64,000 bases of DNA from Orenia marismortui DSM 5156 (GTDB lineage: Bacteria; Bacillota; Halanaerobiia; Halobacteroidales; Halobacteroidaceae). Under the pieces are notes generated by a model. That model was given only the letters and a program-made list of their open reading frames with translations, ran no database searches and was not told the DNA's origin. Positions within the stretch are counted from its first letter, which is position 1. Every line of letters begins with the position of its first letter. Made by a program: the position numbers and the translations under genes. This document shows positions 16,644 to 26,909 of this stretch, in pieces. Location of the stretch: positions 54,802 through 118,801 of the forward strand of contig NZ_KB900620.1 in assembly GCF_000379025.1 (NCBI RefSeq), given 5' to 3'.

Positions 16644-19600
16644 CTAATTCGCCTTCTGATTATCAAAATTAATATTACTATCTAATAGCACCATATCTTT
16701 ATTGATAATAATTTTCTCTTCATAATATACTTTAGAATTTTTATCTTTAAGAGTAATTTTACTACTATCGTATAATTGCTCAATGACCTGATAAAAAATA
16801 ATATCATCAGAAATAAATGGATTGTGCCTATAACTTTTACAACAGGATAATAGTTTTTCTATTAAAACTCCTGCTGTCTTACCCTTAATCTCTCTTAGAA
16901 TAAACTCCTTTAATAATAATCTATCACTCTTAATCATTTGAGACAAATTAAAGCTTTCATATTCTAAATCTTCCTTAGACAATTTTACTTCTCCATCTTT
17001 AGCAAACCATCTTAAATAAACACCAAAAGAACTTCTAAGATTATGTAATAATTGCTTCTTCTTTTCTTTCAACTTAGTTCTAATCCCTATATTCGCTTTT
17101 AACTCTTCCAGTAGTAAAATTTTTTTCATTAAAATAATATTTTCTTCTACTAAAATATTTTCATTTGCTTTAATAATTACTAATGTATTTTGAAATTTGC
17201 GACCATGATAAATATTATCTTCAAGAAATTCTTTTAATCTATCATCACTATATAAATCATTTAATAAAATCACATATTCTAAATCATTTTTATCTTCTAA
17301 TTGATGATAACTATAAACTTTGAATTCTTGTCCAAATAGATCTTTTGAAATTAGGGCTATTAGTCTCTCTTTAGCAATATTATCATCGACTTCTCTTAAT
17401 TGATCTTTAATTAAAGTCCTTATATCTTTATATATTAATTTATTATTGCTAGCTGTAAAGAGATAGTTCTCAACTCTTAATTCATCAATTAAAGCATCAA
17501 AAAACTCATCTTCAATAAGAAAAATTTTGCTTCTATCTTGTTTAAACCCCTCTAATAATTCTTCTGTATAAATTTTATCACCTCTATTATCAATCTCTGC
17601 TTTAACTAAGCCTTTAGCCAAATTGAAATCAGGCTTTATCTCTTCTAATATATTATCAATACTAATCTTCTCTTGCTTAAGCTTTATCCCCTTAGTATCT
17701 TGCTCCCATTTGAGATATAACCAATTAATATTCTGTAATAAATTATTTAATATTCTTTTCTTTTCATTTAATACTCCTGATTCTTTTCTTATACTATCTG
17801 AATTTCGGATAGCAATTATTTCTTTGATCAAATTAATAATTTCTACAGAAAATAAATCTTCTTTAGGCTTAATTATAGCTAGAGTATTCTTATATTTTAA
17901 TTTTTTATAGATCTTATCATTTAGAAAGAATTCTAATTCTCTTCTGTACAGCAATGAATTATTTGCATATTTCTCCAAATTGCTTGCTACTAGCTTATGA
18001 CTGATATCTAATAGTAATACTTTTACTTTTTTATTATCTTTTATTTGATCATGACCATATATCTGTATTTCTATATCAAATAACTCTTCTTTTATATAAT
18101 CAAACAACTCTTTTCTTGCCTCTTTGTTATTTATCTCTGCTACCTTTTCTTGAATCAGTACAGAATTGTCTTTATAAATACAATTATTATTCTTATCAAA
18201 AAATATCTTTTGACCCTTATGTAAAGCTATCAATAAATCATATAGCTCCTGCTGATCTACTTTAAAATTTAGTTCTATATTCTCTTCTATCCTATAAATC
18301 AAATCTTGAATAGCTAAAGAACACTTCTGTTCTAATATACTTAAAATATATTTCAATAATAGTTCTTTACTCTTATTATAAACTTCATTGTTCTTTGAAA
18401 TATAGATTTCATCTTTAATACTTAACTTTTTAATTACATTATAAAAAGTTTGATCTTGAATTATTATTGGATTAAATATATTCTTTTTTGTCTCAAGTAA
18501 TAATTCTTCAACTGTAATTTTCTTTCTTTCATTTAATTTTCTTTTAATATATTTTTCTATTGTAGTAAAGTCAGCTTCTATTTCTTCTTTTAGATTTATA
18601 TTTAAGCTTTCAATCTTCTTTTCTACTAAATCTATCTTTCCTTGAACTTGAGTCCAAATTAAATAGCTATATTTTAAGTTTTCTAAACTTTTCCTTAATT
18701 GATCTTCTAGCAAGTCTCTGAACAATTCAACTTCACTATTAAAGAAATTGTTTTCTCCTTCTTTTAATTGATCTAATAAATTTATCTTTTTAATTGTATT
18801 TATATTTTCTGGAGTACAAATACTTTTATCAGCTTTAATAATCAATAAATTATTTTTGAAGTTTCTATTATAAATTTTATTTTTAATTTCTTTTATTAAT
18901 TCTTTTTTAGATTCTGGTGGTGTAAGTAATAATACTACTTTAAAGTCTGAATCATCTTTAATTTGATCAAAATTATATATCTTGTAATCAAAGTCAACAA
19001 AGTTCTCTCTAAAAAAGGATAATAATTTATTTTGAGCTTTTCTTCGATCCATTTTGGGAAGTTTTTCATTAATTAAAGTAATAATATCTTTATCAACTTT
19101 AATTTTGTATTTCAAATTCTCTGTAATTAATTGGCTACTATGATTTATAACCCGTTTTAAATTTTCTTCTATTGCTTTTGCGTTATTCTTATCTGGCATA
19201 ACTAATCCTTGTAAAATCTCTTCCTGGCTTACAAATCTATCTTCACTAATCTGAACTAAAAAGATGATCTTTAGAATATCACTACAATATTCTCCTTTGT
19301 CTACACAATCAAGTAAATTCTCTTGAAAAGCTTCAGTAATACCTATATTAATTTTCTCAAATAGTTTAGTATTAAGATCAGATAGTAGAATTAATTCTTT
19401 GTCTTGATAATTTTCTTTGACTAATTTAGCTAATATTTTAATATGATTCATGGGTTTAGGTAGATAAGTGCAATATTTTTGATAAGACTTAATTATATAA
19501 TTAAGTAATTGAGGATGAAAGGGATAAGAGTTAATAAAGTTTTCTCTTACTTGCTCTATATTCTTAAAAGAAAATCCTATTCTCTGGTATTCTTCTAGAT

Positions 19601-20417
19601 ATTTATCTATTACTTCTTTTATTTCTTTTCGTTTAGTCTTCTTGTTTTTAAATAAACGATTGAAAATAATTTCTCTGCATTCATCTAAGTTATTCATATT
19701 CTTTACTCTAATTTCTAATTCATTATTAATGTCTGCTATTATTTGATTATCTTCTAAAGTTCCTAGACCAATAATTAACTTGTCATTTTCTTTTGCTTCT
19801 TTTAATAGAGTAGTCAAAAATATCTTGTTGGCTTCAAGCAAGTAGTCTTCTCTTTCATCATCAATGCTATCAAAGTATTCTTTTAAACCATCTATTAAAA
19901 TTAATGTATATTTATTATTAATTAATTCTCTAATTTCATCAACTTCTGGATAACCATAAATATTCTTAAGTATATCTTTCTTATCCAATTTATTAAAAAT
20001 TACTTCCCAAATTTTATCTGTTTTCTCTTTGCTAAGGTCTAAAATACAACTTTGACTATTATTCTTTATTTCTGTAATGGTAAATTTATTGAGCTTTATC
20101 TTATTCTCTTTAAGATAATCTTCTGCTACTTCAGGGGCTTGAAATAGATTATATAAAGCCAATAAAGCATGGGTTTTTCCTGTACCATGTTTAGCAGATA
20201 GAATAATGCTTCTGTTCATATTGATTCCTAATAAATTCTGATTAAGATTTATAAATAATTCTTTAAGAGTTGAAGTTATATATGTCAAGTCAAAAAATTG
20301 TTTTGGCGTAACTTCTATCTTTTCTTCCTGATATCTAATTTTAGATTCTTTTTTAGAAGGATCTAAACTAAAACAGTTACTTATAATATTCTCCTCTAAT
20401 TCTATTAACAAACTCAT
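16644..20417 (-). CDS. Large DUF499-like P-loop ATPase with triplicated C-terminal module
   Basis: A 1257-residue cytosolic protein. The N-terminus KQFFDLTYITSTLKELF, then Walker A SAKHGTGKTHALLALYNLF (P-loop at 75-82) matches the layout of DUF499 ATPases found in phage-defence loci, related in style to BrxC/PglY. The Walker B is LILIDGLKEYFDS: the usual Glu after Asp is Gly, so ATP hydrolysis may be impaired or use another residue. The C-terminal two thirds contain three related modules, anchored by IYNFDQIKDD near 480, IYGHDQIKDN near 785 and VYSYHQLEDK near 1036. Each is followed by an NTLxIIK-like strand, a YLxW helix and a FYxVIxxL winged-helix-like segment. It is transcribed alone, with AAGGGGAG before the ATG. 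The role is inferred as defence or DNA-associated regulation. Confidence 0.7.
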   Translation of the reverse strand: MSLLIELEENIISNCFSLDPSKKESKIRYQEEKIEVTPKQFFDLTYITSTLKELFINLNQNLLGINMNRSIILSAKHGTGKTHALLALYNLFQAPEVAEDYLKENKIKLNKFTITEIKNNSQSCILDLSKEKTDKIWEVIFNKLDKKDILKNIYGYPEVDEIRELINNKYTLILIDGLKEYFDSIDDEREDYLLEANKIFLTTLLKEAKENDKLIIGLGTLEDNQIIADINNELEIRVKNMNNLDECREIIFNRLFKNKKTKRKEIKEVIDKYLEEYQRIGFSFKNIEQVRENFINSYPFHPQLLNYIIKSYQKYCTYLPKPMNHIKILAKLVKENYQDKELILLSDLNTKLFEKINIGITEAFQENLLDCVDKGEYCSDILKIIFLVQISEDRFVSQEEILQGLVMPDKNNAKAIEENLKRVINHSSQLITENLKYKIKVDKDIITLINEKLPKMDRRKAQNKLLSFFRENFVDFDYKIYNFDQIKDDSDFKVVLLLTPPESKKELIKEIKNKIYNRNFKNNLLIIKADKSICTPENINTIKKINLLDQLKEGENNFFNSEVELFRDLLEDQLRKSLENLKYSYLIWTQVQGKIDLVEKKIESLNINLKEEIEADFTTIEKYIKRKLNERKKITVEELLLETKKNIFNPIIIQDQTFYNVIKKLSIKDEIYISKNNEVYNKSKELLLKYILSILEQKCSLAIQDLIYRIEENIELNFKVDQQELYDLLIALHKGQKIFFDKNNNCIYKDNSVLIQEKVAEINNKEARKELFDYIKEELFDIEIQIYGHDQIKDNKKVKVLLLDISHKLVASNLEKYANNSLLYRRELEFFLNDKIYKKLKYKNTLAIIKPKEDLFSVEIINLIKEIIAIRNSDSIRKESGVLNEKKRILNNLLQNINWLYLKWEQDTKGIKLKQEKISIDNILEEIKPDFNLAKGLVKAEIDNRGDKIYTEELLEGFKQDRSKIFLIEDEFFDALIDELRVENYLFTASNNKLIYKDIRTLIKDQLREVDDNIAKERLIALISKDLFGQEFKVYSYHQLEDKNDLEYVILLNDLYSDDRLKEFLEDNIYHGRKFQNTLVIIKANENILVEENIILMKKILLLEELKANIGIRTKLKEKKKQLLHNLRSSFGVYLRWFAKDGEVKLSKEDLEYESFNLSQMIKSDRLLLKEFILREIKGKTAGVLIEKLLSCCKSYRHNPFISDDIIFYQVIEQLYDSSKITLKDKNSKVYYEEKIIINKDMVLLDSNINFDNQKAN

Positions 20418-20615
20418 TCTCTTTAACTCCCCTTTGAAAATTTTTCAATAATATGCAGTAAAAAATTACAATTATGCTATTTTATTAAATTAAACCATAG
20501 CTTTGTTAATGAAAGATTACAGACATATTAACAATAAGTTAATAAAGCTAAACTTAAGTTTGATATAAAAGTAAATTTAAGGGAGTTATACTAGATTTTA
20601 AATTCGAAAAAATCC

Positions 20616-20644
20616 TTGCATTAAAGAATATCCTGTGTTATTAT
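20616..20644 (+). promoter_or_regulatory. Promoter of tRNA-Leu
   Basis: TTGCAT (20616-20621), 17 bases, then TATTAT (20639-20644) preceded by TGT, an extended -10. The predicted start is near 20651, 30 bases before the tRNA. Confidence 0.65.
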
Positions 20645-20680
20645 ATTAATTGTCGTTAAGGAAATAACTCAATAAAATAT

Positions 20681-20768
20681 GCCGAAGTGGCGGAATTGGC
20701 AGACGCGTTGGATTCAAAATCCAATGGTCCTTGCGATCGTGTGGGTTCGAGTCCCACCTTCGGTACCA
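20681..20768 (+). tRNA. tRNA-Leu (anticodon CAA)
   Basis: A class II tRNA of 88 bases with encoded CCA. The acceptor arms GCCGAAG and CTTCGGT pair (first pair G-U), the anticodon arm TTGGATTCAAAATCCAA presents CAA, a long variable arm (TGGTCCTTGCGATCG) follows and the T arm GTGGGTTCGAGTCCCAC is canonical. It reads UUG leucine codons. It stands alone, with its own promoter and terminator, at the edge of the type III restriction-modification island, as integration-target tRNAs often do. Confidence 0.96.
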
Positions 20769-20790
20769 TTACTATATCAAGGTTTAAAGC

Positions 20791-20815
20791 ACTTACCATT
20801 AAGGTAAGTTTTTTT
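20791..20815 (+). terminator. Terminator of tRNA-Leu
   Basis: ACTTACC (20791-20797) pairs with GGTAAGT (20803-20809) around ATTAA, and a run of T residues follows. Confidence 0.85.
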
Positions 20816-20886
20816 ATTTTTTGAGTAAATCCTGCCGAAATCCTGACATTTGATTTAAATAACTTAATATTTTACATAAGAATAAT

Positions 20887-20914
20887 AAAAGACCTGTCTT
20901 AAGACAGGTCTTTT
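20887..20914. terminator. 28-bp palindromic bidirectional terminator
   Basis: Perfect 14-base arms (AAAAGACCTGTCTT and its complement) with no spacer; T-runs on both strands. It lies between the convergent tRNA-Leu and the restriction subunit gene. Confidence 0.88.
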
Positions 20915-20917
20915 ATA

Positions 20918-23881
20918 TTAAAATATTTTATTCAAATCAAATTCCCAATATTTTTTATGATTTTCTTCAATTATAGAAGGTGGTAGGTCTTCATTGTAGT
21001 AATATAAATTCACTTCAATTTCTTTATCCTCATAAGATATAGCTTTATTCTTAAATGTTTCTTCAAATCCGTCAATTTTATTACCTGGATTTCGTACATG
21101 TTCTATGCCTTTAGGGTCTACAAACGTAATTATATATTTATTATCTTTTTTTAGCCAGAATATAAAATCAGGTTTAAAATCTCTATACTGTTGTGCTGAC
21201 TCATCATAATAAGGAATTGTAATATTATCTATTGTCTCATCTAATTTAGAAAAGAACCACCAATCATAGTTTTTTAAGTTATTATCAGATTTATTTGTAT
21301 AATTCTGCAAATCCTTAAGAAATTCTATTTCACTTTTAACATCAATAATATGTTTTATATCATTTGCTATAGATTGAGTTTCTTTATCCGACATTAAAAG
21401 AGGTTGGTAATAGTGATTCAATAATTTATTGTTTATTTCAATTGTTCCACCTTGTTTAGTAAAATCAGTTCCCTCATTAATTGCTCTATATTTTTCATCA
21501 AATTCTTCATCACTTATTTCACCATTTCTAAACTTATTACGTAAATCTTCTTTATTATAACCAGCTATATTTATTGCTTGCTGTATACTTTCTTCCAGAG
21601 AAGAAAGTTCATAATCATTAAAATCTCTAACTTTAATTTCTTTATAGTGGTTTACTTGATCAACCAATAGTTCATAGTGAGATAAAATTCTTGGAGGGTC
21701 TATAAAGTGTCTGTTTATTTTTAATAATAAGTCTTCTGAAGATAATTCATAATCCTTACCTGTTATTTCAAAATAATCTTTCCAGTTTTCAGTTTCATCT
21801 ATTAACTTTTTAAATATCTCTATAATAGAAATATTTAAATTATATTTCACTGCTAAAATTTTATCAAAAATATCTTTAAAATAATCTTTTAATGTATTAA
21901 TATTTCTTCTAGATATTCTAAAAGGTTTATTATTAAGTTTATCTTCTAGTTTTCGATATTTAGGTACTAATAAGATTTTAGATTCTGTATCTTTATTAGT
22001 TTCTAAATCTCTTACATCTTTCCATTCATCTGGTTTATTATCATCTTCTAATCTCTCAATAATATTGTTTACCGTTTCTTTGTCCGTAGCAAATATAAAT
22101 AAAGTTTCTAAAGAATCACTATAATCTTTAATACATTTAAATTCTTTTTGAGTAATATAATTAGTTATATTTTCTGTATTAGATATTTTAAGTAACCTTT
22201 TTCTTTTATTCTTAAAAGGTTCTATTCTTACTCCTCTTCCAATTGCTTGAAGAATAAACTTTTGAGAATCACTACTTAAACCAATATTAATAAAATTAAT
22301 AATATTAGGTCTATTGCTATCCCAACCTTCATAAAACTTTCTAGAACCCATTAACATATTTATATTACTCTTTTGTGTATCTATCTCATTAAAGAAACTA
22401 TTTGTAACAGGAGTATCATCAAAATTATAACCTTCTAACTCATCATTTTTCCAATTAGATATATTACCAATAATTATAGAAGCAAAATGTTGAGAAGAAG
22501 AACTTAATCTAAATGCTAATTCTTTATTATTATTAGGAATTCTAGTTACCTCAATACTACCTGGAGAATCAGCATTAAAGAAGTATCTAAGTATATCCTC
22601 TCTTTTAATATTTTCAATAGTATCAAGTAATTTCCTATTAATCTCATTTCCATAATTAAATTGATATTGTGGGTTATTACTCAAACTTTGTAATAATTCA
22701 TTTTTAGCACTTTGAATTTCATAATTCCCTTTTGCTATATTGGCTATCTGTCTGAAGAATAACTTCAATTCAGAATCTTTAGTATTAACCTTATGAGTTA
22801 AAGTTATCATTAATGGATCATGATACATATTAGCATTAATCTCAACAATACTTTCTTTATTCTTCTTTATTGCTGTGAAAAGAAGTAATGATTTTAATAT
22901 AATTCTTTGCTTTTCCTCATCTGTGAGTTTATCAGCTTGACTCTCCTTAAAACCTCTAAATTCTTCATCTACTATCTTTATATGTTTACCAAAACCTCTA
23001 GAAACAAAAGTAGATAAATTAAATTCAACTGCTGTAGTTACTAAATCAATATCATCTGTGAAAGTAGCTGAGAAATTAAATAAAAAACCATTTTGACTTA
23101 GAATATTATAGTACTGTTGTCTTCTACTATATTCACTATCTCCTTTATGAGCCTCATCTAGCAATATATACCAATTGCCATTATTATAAATAGATTCATA
23201 ATCTATTCTTTTTCCATCTGACTTTTGAGAAACATTTTCTTTATTAGATATATTAGTACTTTCATAATAGAATATAGTCAAAGATTGTTGAGAATAAAAA
23301 TCTAATTTCATATTATAAGAAGTCTCAAATTCTTTTAAGCTTTTTAAATTAATTTTAACATCACTAGTTTCATTAAATTCCATAATATGCTCTTTAATTT
23401 GAGACAATATATCATTATCAGGAGCTAATATCATAATCGGTTTATTTGGTATAAACCCTTTATTAGCCATCTTATATAATAATTCAATTAATTTAATCAT
23501 AACTAAAGTTTTTCCACTACCAGTTGCCATCCAAATTGAAGCTCTATTAATTAATTCTTTAAAATCTATATAAAAAGTTCCATCATTTTTTTTATTTATA
23601 GGATAATATTCTTTTAGAAAATCAAAATTATCATTATCTTGATAAATATTTAATTGTTTTAATAAACTAGTTGTATCATTATTTTGATATTTTTCAAATA
23701 GTTTTTCTTTTGAATCGTAATAATAATGAATTACTGTAAGAATATTTTTTAAAGCTTCTATTTGATAATCAAACAATTTCTTTTTAAGTCCAAATCTAGT
23801 TAAATTTAAATTATGATAATATTCTGGTAAATTTATATAATTATCATCTATTATATTTTTAAGAAGCCTTTTTTTACTCAT
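20918..23881 (-). CDS. res: Type III restriction enzyme, Res (helicase-nuclease) subunit
   Basis: The translocase/nuclease subunit of a type III restriction-modification system, cutting DNA away from unmodified sites in complex with Mod. SF2 helicase motifs are visible: Walker A ATGSGKT near 121, DEAH as LLDEAHKG near 244, SATFTDD after it, and QAIGRGVRIEP (motif VI). The C-terminal nuclease has PDFIFW near 900 and FVDPKG near 922, a PD-(D/E)xK site. I chose ATG 23881 (MSKKRLLK): its GGTGGGGG site is well spaced, while the ATG at 23887 is too close. It overlaps mod by 8 bases, so the two are co-translated. Length about 987 is normal and no frame damage is seen. Confidence 0.95.
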   Translation of the reverse strand: MSKKRLLKNIIDDNYINLPEYYHNLNLTRFGLKKKLFDYQIEALKNILTVIHYYYDSKEKLFEKYQNNDTTSLLKQLNIYQDNDNFDFLKEYYPINKKNDGTFYIDFKELINRASIWMATGSGKTLVMIKLIELLYKMANKGFIPNKPIMILAPDNDILSQIKEHIMEFNETSDVKINLKSLKEFETSYNMKLDFYSQQSLTIFYYESTNISNKENVSQKSDGKRIDYESIYNNGNWYILLDEAHKGDSEYSRRQQYYNILSQNGFLFNFSATFTDDIDLVTTAVEFNLSTFVSRGFGKHIKIVDEEFRGFKESQADKLTDEEKQRIILKSLLLFTAIKKNKESIVEINANMYHDPLMITLTHKVNTKDSELKLFFRQIANIAKGNYEIQSAKNELLQSLSNNPQYQFNYGNEINRKLLDTIENIKREDILRYFFNADSPGSIEVTRIPNNNKELAFRLSSSSQHFASIIIGNISNWKNDELEGYNFDDTPVTNSFFNEIDTQKSNINMLMGSRKFYEGWDSNRPNIINFINIGLSSDSQKFILQAIGRGVRIEPFKNKRKRLLKISNTENITNYITQKEFKCIKDYSDSLETLFIFATDKETVNNIIERLEDDNKPDEWKDVRDLETNKDTESKILLVPKYRKLEDKLNNKPFRISRRNINTLKDYFKDIFDKILAVKYNLNISIIEIFKKLIDETENWKDYFEITGKDYELSSEDLLLKINRHFIDPPRILSHYELLVDQVNHYKEIKVRDFNDYELSSLEESIQQAINIAGYNKEDLRNKFRNGEISDEEFDEKYRAINEGTDFTKQGGTIEINNKLLNHYYQPLLMSDKETQSIANDIKHIIDVKSEIEFLKDLQNYTNKSDNNLKNYDWWFFSKLDETIDNITIPYYDESAQQYRDFKPDFIFWLKKDNKYIITFVDPKGIEHVRNPGNKIDGFEETFKNKAISYEDKEIEVNLYYYNEDLPPSIIEENHKKYWEFDLNKIF

Positions 23882-26438
23882 TATCATTCCCCCACCATAT
23901 AAGTGGTTTTACGAAAGAATAGTCCTCATAAGTCATATCATCAAATACTATCTCAGTATCATCTTCAAAAATTACCCTTTCCCCATTAAGTTTTTTTATC
24001 TTTTTACCTAAAAGATTGGATAATGTTTCAGCAATATCTACATCAGGGTATAAATTTTGAAAATGGATTTTAATCTTTTCCTCATCATAGTCCATCTCTA
24101 GTGCATCTAACATTTTTTCATCGTTATTAAAGCTATATGAACTCAATTCTTTTTCTTGTAATTTATATTTACATTTATTTAATACTTCTTCATACTGTTC
24201 TAACTCATAATATTTAAAAAATCCTCCACCTTGCCAATCTACTTCATCTGAAATACCTGCTTGATCCCCTACGAGAACTTTTTTCATTCTTGGTAATATT
24301 TTAGTGTAAAAATGTTCTCCCATTTCTATCCCTATCCACTTATTCCCTTTCTTTTGAGCAGTTGAAATAGTAGATCCACTTCCACTAAAGAAATCCATTA
24401 CTATAGAATTCTTTTTAGTTGATAACTTCGTAATTTTATTTATTAAATATTCTGGCTTCTGGGTTTTAAATCCTATTCTCTCATTTGACATAGAATTTAA
24501 ATTCCTTAGAGAATTAGAAGAAATAAAAGACCATACATCATCTTCTGCTTGTCCTTCATCTGCATATACAATCTTTCCTGTATCTCCTCTAACCATATAC
24601 TTTCTTCCATCTTCATCAGTTTTATCATACCTATCTATATTTAATGCCTCTTTTCTAATCTCATTAAAAATAATATCTTCACCCTTTGAATATCTCAAGA
24701 TTACATTATGTTTTCTTTTTAAGTCAAATTTAGGAGCAGTACCAATATCAAAATGCCATATTATTTCATTTCTATATTTAAATTTATGATTTTGCATTAG
24801 TATTTTAGCATAATGATTAGCATTATAATCTATATGTAAATAAAAAGTTCCTCCTCTTGTTAAAATTTGTTTTGCAAGTCCTAACCTATCATTCATTAAA
24901 GTCAACCAAGTACTATCTTGAAACTTATCTTTATAATCAAAATCATCCCCTGTATTAAAAGGAGGATCAATATATATTAAATCAACTTGTTCTTTGTACT
25001 TTGGTAAAATTGTATTTAAAGCTTGAAAATTATCACTTTTTATTAAAATTCCATCTAAATATTTATTCAAATTATTAAAAGAATCTAGTATTTTCCCCTC
25101 AATTTCCTTAAAGTGTTTTGTATCTATGGGAAGATATCTATACTTTTCATTTAACCGCCCATCTGCTATTATACTTTCTTTATTAAAGTCATTTATAAAA
25201 TCAAATTCTTTCCATTGTTTTTTTATCTCTTCCCCTTCGTGATTTTCTTCGTTTTCATATAATCTTTGCCATTCTTTTATTTGATTATCAAAACCTTGAT
25301 GATTAATAATTTCTTCAACTAATTCAATATCATTCTCTAATTTATCCAAAGTTAAAACATAATTAGAATTTCTTACAAATTTAGGTTTTTCCCAAATAGC
25401 TTTTAACTCATCCTCAAAACGAGCTATATATTCAATTACTGAAAATGTAATTTCTCTAATTTTATTTAATAATGTAACCCTATTCTTTTTAAAATCTGTT
25501 TCACTGTTATAAATATAATTAAACATATAAATTTTAAATTGTTCTTTTAAAAAAGCCTCTGCATTTTTATGAATAAAATAATCTACTTCATTTTGTTTTC
25601 TATAAATGCTACATGCTTTTTTTAAGTTATTAAAGTTAATATTAGATTCTAACCTATTCAAGTATTCTTTTATATTTTCTACTCCTTTAACTCCAAATTC
25701 TACTTCTACAGTTCCAATCAAATCATCTTTCTCTGTTATTAAAACCATATTTCTCTGAATACCTTTAGTTAATCTATCATCATCTATTATAATATCATTA
25801 ATAATCATATTAATATTAGGATGGGATATATCTTCTCTATTTTCAATTAAATAGTCCTTTAAATCTCTATTCTTATTTATATTCAAATGTTCTTTTGCTT
25901 TAGTATAGCTATTAGTCTTATCTTTTTTTACTTTTAAAGTAATTTCATTATCTTCTAAAGAAGTTAAAACAAAAGTAATATTATATTTTTCATTACCTTT
26001 TTCATGTTCTAGCTCACTTGCATCAAATTTAAATTTAATTCCTTCTATTTCCGTATCTAAAGATATATAATTAGATTCTGATTTTACATAATAAAGTTTT
26101 TTAGTCTTCCAAAATAATGAAACATCTTCTTCATTACTATAAACCTTTTCATAAAGATTTTTATGTATAGGTGTATTATTAAAAAAAACACTGCCAGTTT
26201 CATTAAAATAACTTTCAAAAAAAGTAAATAATTTCTCAAAAAGCACCTCTTGTTCACCTGGATCTTGTATTAGATTATTTATTTTTTCTTCAATATAAGG
26301 TCTAACTTCTTTGAAATATTGATTTCTTAAATACATAAGATTAACATAACCAGAATTCCCTTCTATTCTTTCACCTACAAATAAGTCCTTTAGTGAACTA
26401 AAAAATCTTTGTTTATATCTAATGTTTTCTTCAACCAT
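23874..26438 (-). CDS. mod: Type III DNA methyltransferase, Mod subunit
   Basis: An N6-adenine methyltransferase and recognition subunit of the type III system, 854 residues. It is of beta type: catalytic motif IV LIYIDPPFNTGD near residue 488 precedes the SAM-binding motif I MDFFSGSGST near 684, with the recognition domain between them. The first 440 residues are a helical, charged extension that makes this Mod longer than the E. coli EcoP15I protein; its role is unclear. GGAGG lies about 12 bases before the ATG. It overlaps res and is the first gene of the pair. No repeat tract suggesting phase variation is seen. Confidence 0.94.
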   Translation of the reverse strand: MVEENIRYKQRFFSSLKDLFVGERIEGNSGYVNLMYLRNQYFKEVRPYIEEKINNLIQDPGEQEVLFEKLFTFFESYFNETGSVFFNNTPIHKNLYEKVYSNEEDVSLFWKTKKLYYVKSESNYISLDTEIEGIKFKFDASELEHEKGNEKYNITFVLTSLEDNEITLKVKKDKTNSYTKAKEHLNINKNRDLKDYLIENREDISHPNINMIINDIIIDDDRLTKGIQRNMVLITEKDDLIGTVEVEFGVKGVENIKEYLNRLESNINFNNLKKACSIYRKQNEVDYFIHKNAEAFLKEQFKIYMFNYIYNSETDFKKNRVTLLNKIREITFSVIEYIARFEDELKAIWEKPKFVRNSNYVLTLDKLENDIELVEEIINHQGFDNQIKEWQRLYENEENHEGEEIKKQWKEFDFINDFNKESIIADGRLNEKYRYLPIDTKHFKEIEGKILDSFNNLNKYLDGILIKSDNFQALNTILPKYKEQVDLIYIDPPFNTGDDFDYKDKFQDSTWLTLMNDRLGLAKQILTRGGTFYLHIDYNANHYAKILMQNHKFKYRNEIIWHFDIGTAPKFDLKRKHNVILRYSKGEDIIFNEIRKEALNIDRYDKTDEDGRKYMVRGDTGKIVYADEGQAEDDVWSFISSNSLRNLNSMSNERIGFKTQKPEYLINKITKLSTKKNSIVMDFFSGSGSTISTAQKKGNKWIGIEMGEHFYTKILPRMKKVLVGDQAGISDEVDWQGGGFFKYYELEQYEEVLNKCKYKLQEKELSSYSFNNDEKMLDALEMDYDEEKIKIHFQNLYPDVDIAETLSNLLGKKIKKLNGERVIFEDDTEIVFDDMTYEDYSFVKPLIWWGNDNE

Positions 26439-26909
26439 TTACTAATTCTTCCTCCCTTTATAATAAGATCGTTTATATTTGCTTTTAATAATATTTCTTA
26501 CTTTATAAAATTAATCCTCCTTTTATCAATAATGAATCATATCTAAAATATAAATTTAAAGAATCTTACTTATTAATTGACAACATAAATATTAGTATAA
26601 CATAAATTAGTTGAACTATAACCCGCATTATCATAAAAAATATATTCCTATACTTGTAAGATATCTATTGGAAATTTACAATCAAAAATTTTATAATTAA
26701 ATTTGCTAAAGTTTTTCTCTTTTCTAACATGTTAAAAACCTCTCATCTAACTAAAATAAGAGGTTTTAATTTAATAAAAAAATCTTATAAATTATATTTA
26801 AATTCTAGTCAATCTTTACTCTCTAATAAAAGCCATCTAAACTCATACCCTCTTATACTATAAAATACAAATTTCTATCCTGTTTACTACAACTAAATAC
26901 TTAATATAT
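26439..26909. other. Intergenic region upstream of mod
   Basis: No gene found. Apart from the hairpin at 26735-26768 the sequence is A+T-rich, with a TTGACA-like box on the plus strand near 26578 that lacks a properly spaced -10. The mod promoter must lie here but is not clear. Confidence 0.3.
26735..26768 (-). terminator. Terminator after the DnaA-domain protein gene
   Basis: On the minus strand AAAACCTCT (26760-26768) pairs with AGAGGTTTT (26736-26744) around a 15-base loop and runs into five T residues. It separates the DnaA-domain gene from mod. Confidence 0.6.

Noticed and set aside
26578-26602. Plus-strand TTGACA ... TATAAC near mod
   Set aside because: Only 13 bases separate the boxes, too few for a sigma-A promoter, and no plus-strand gene follows.
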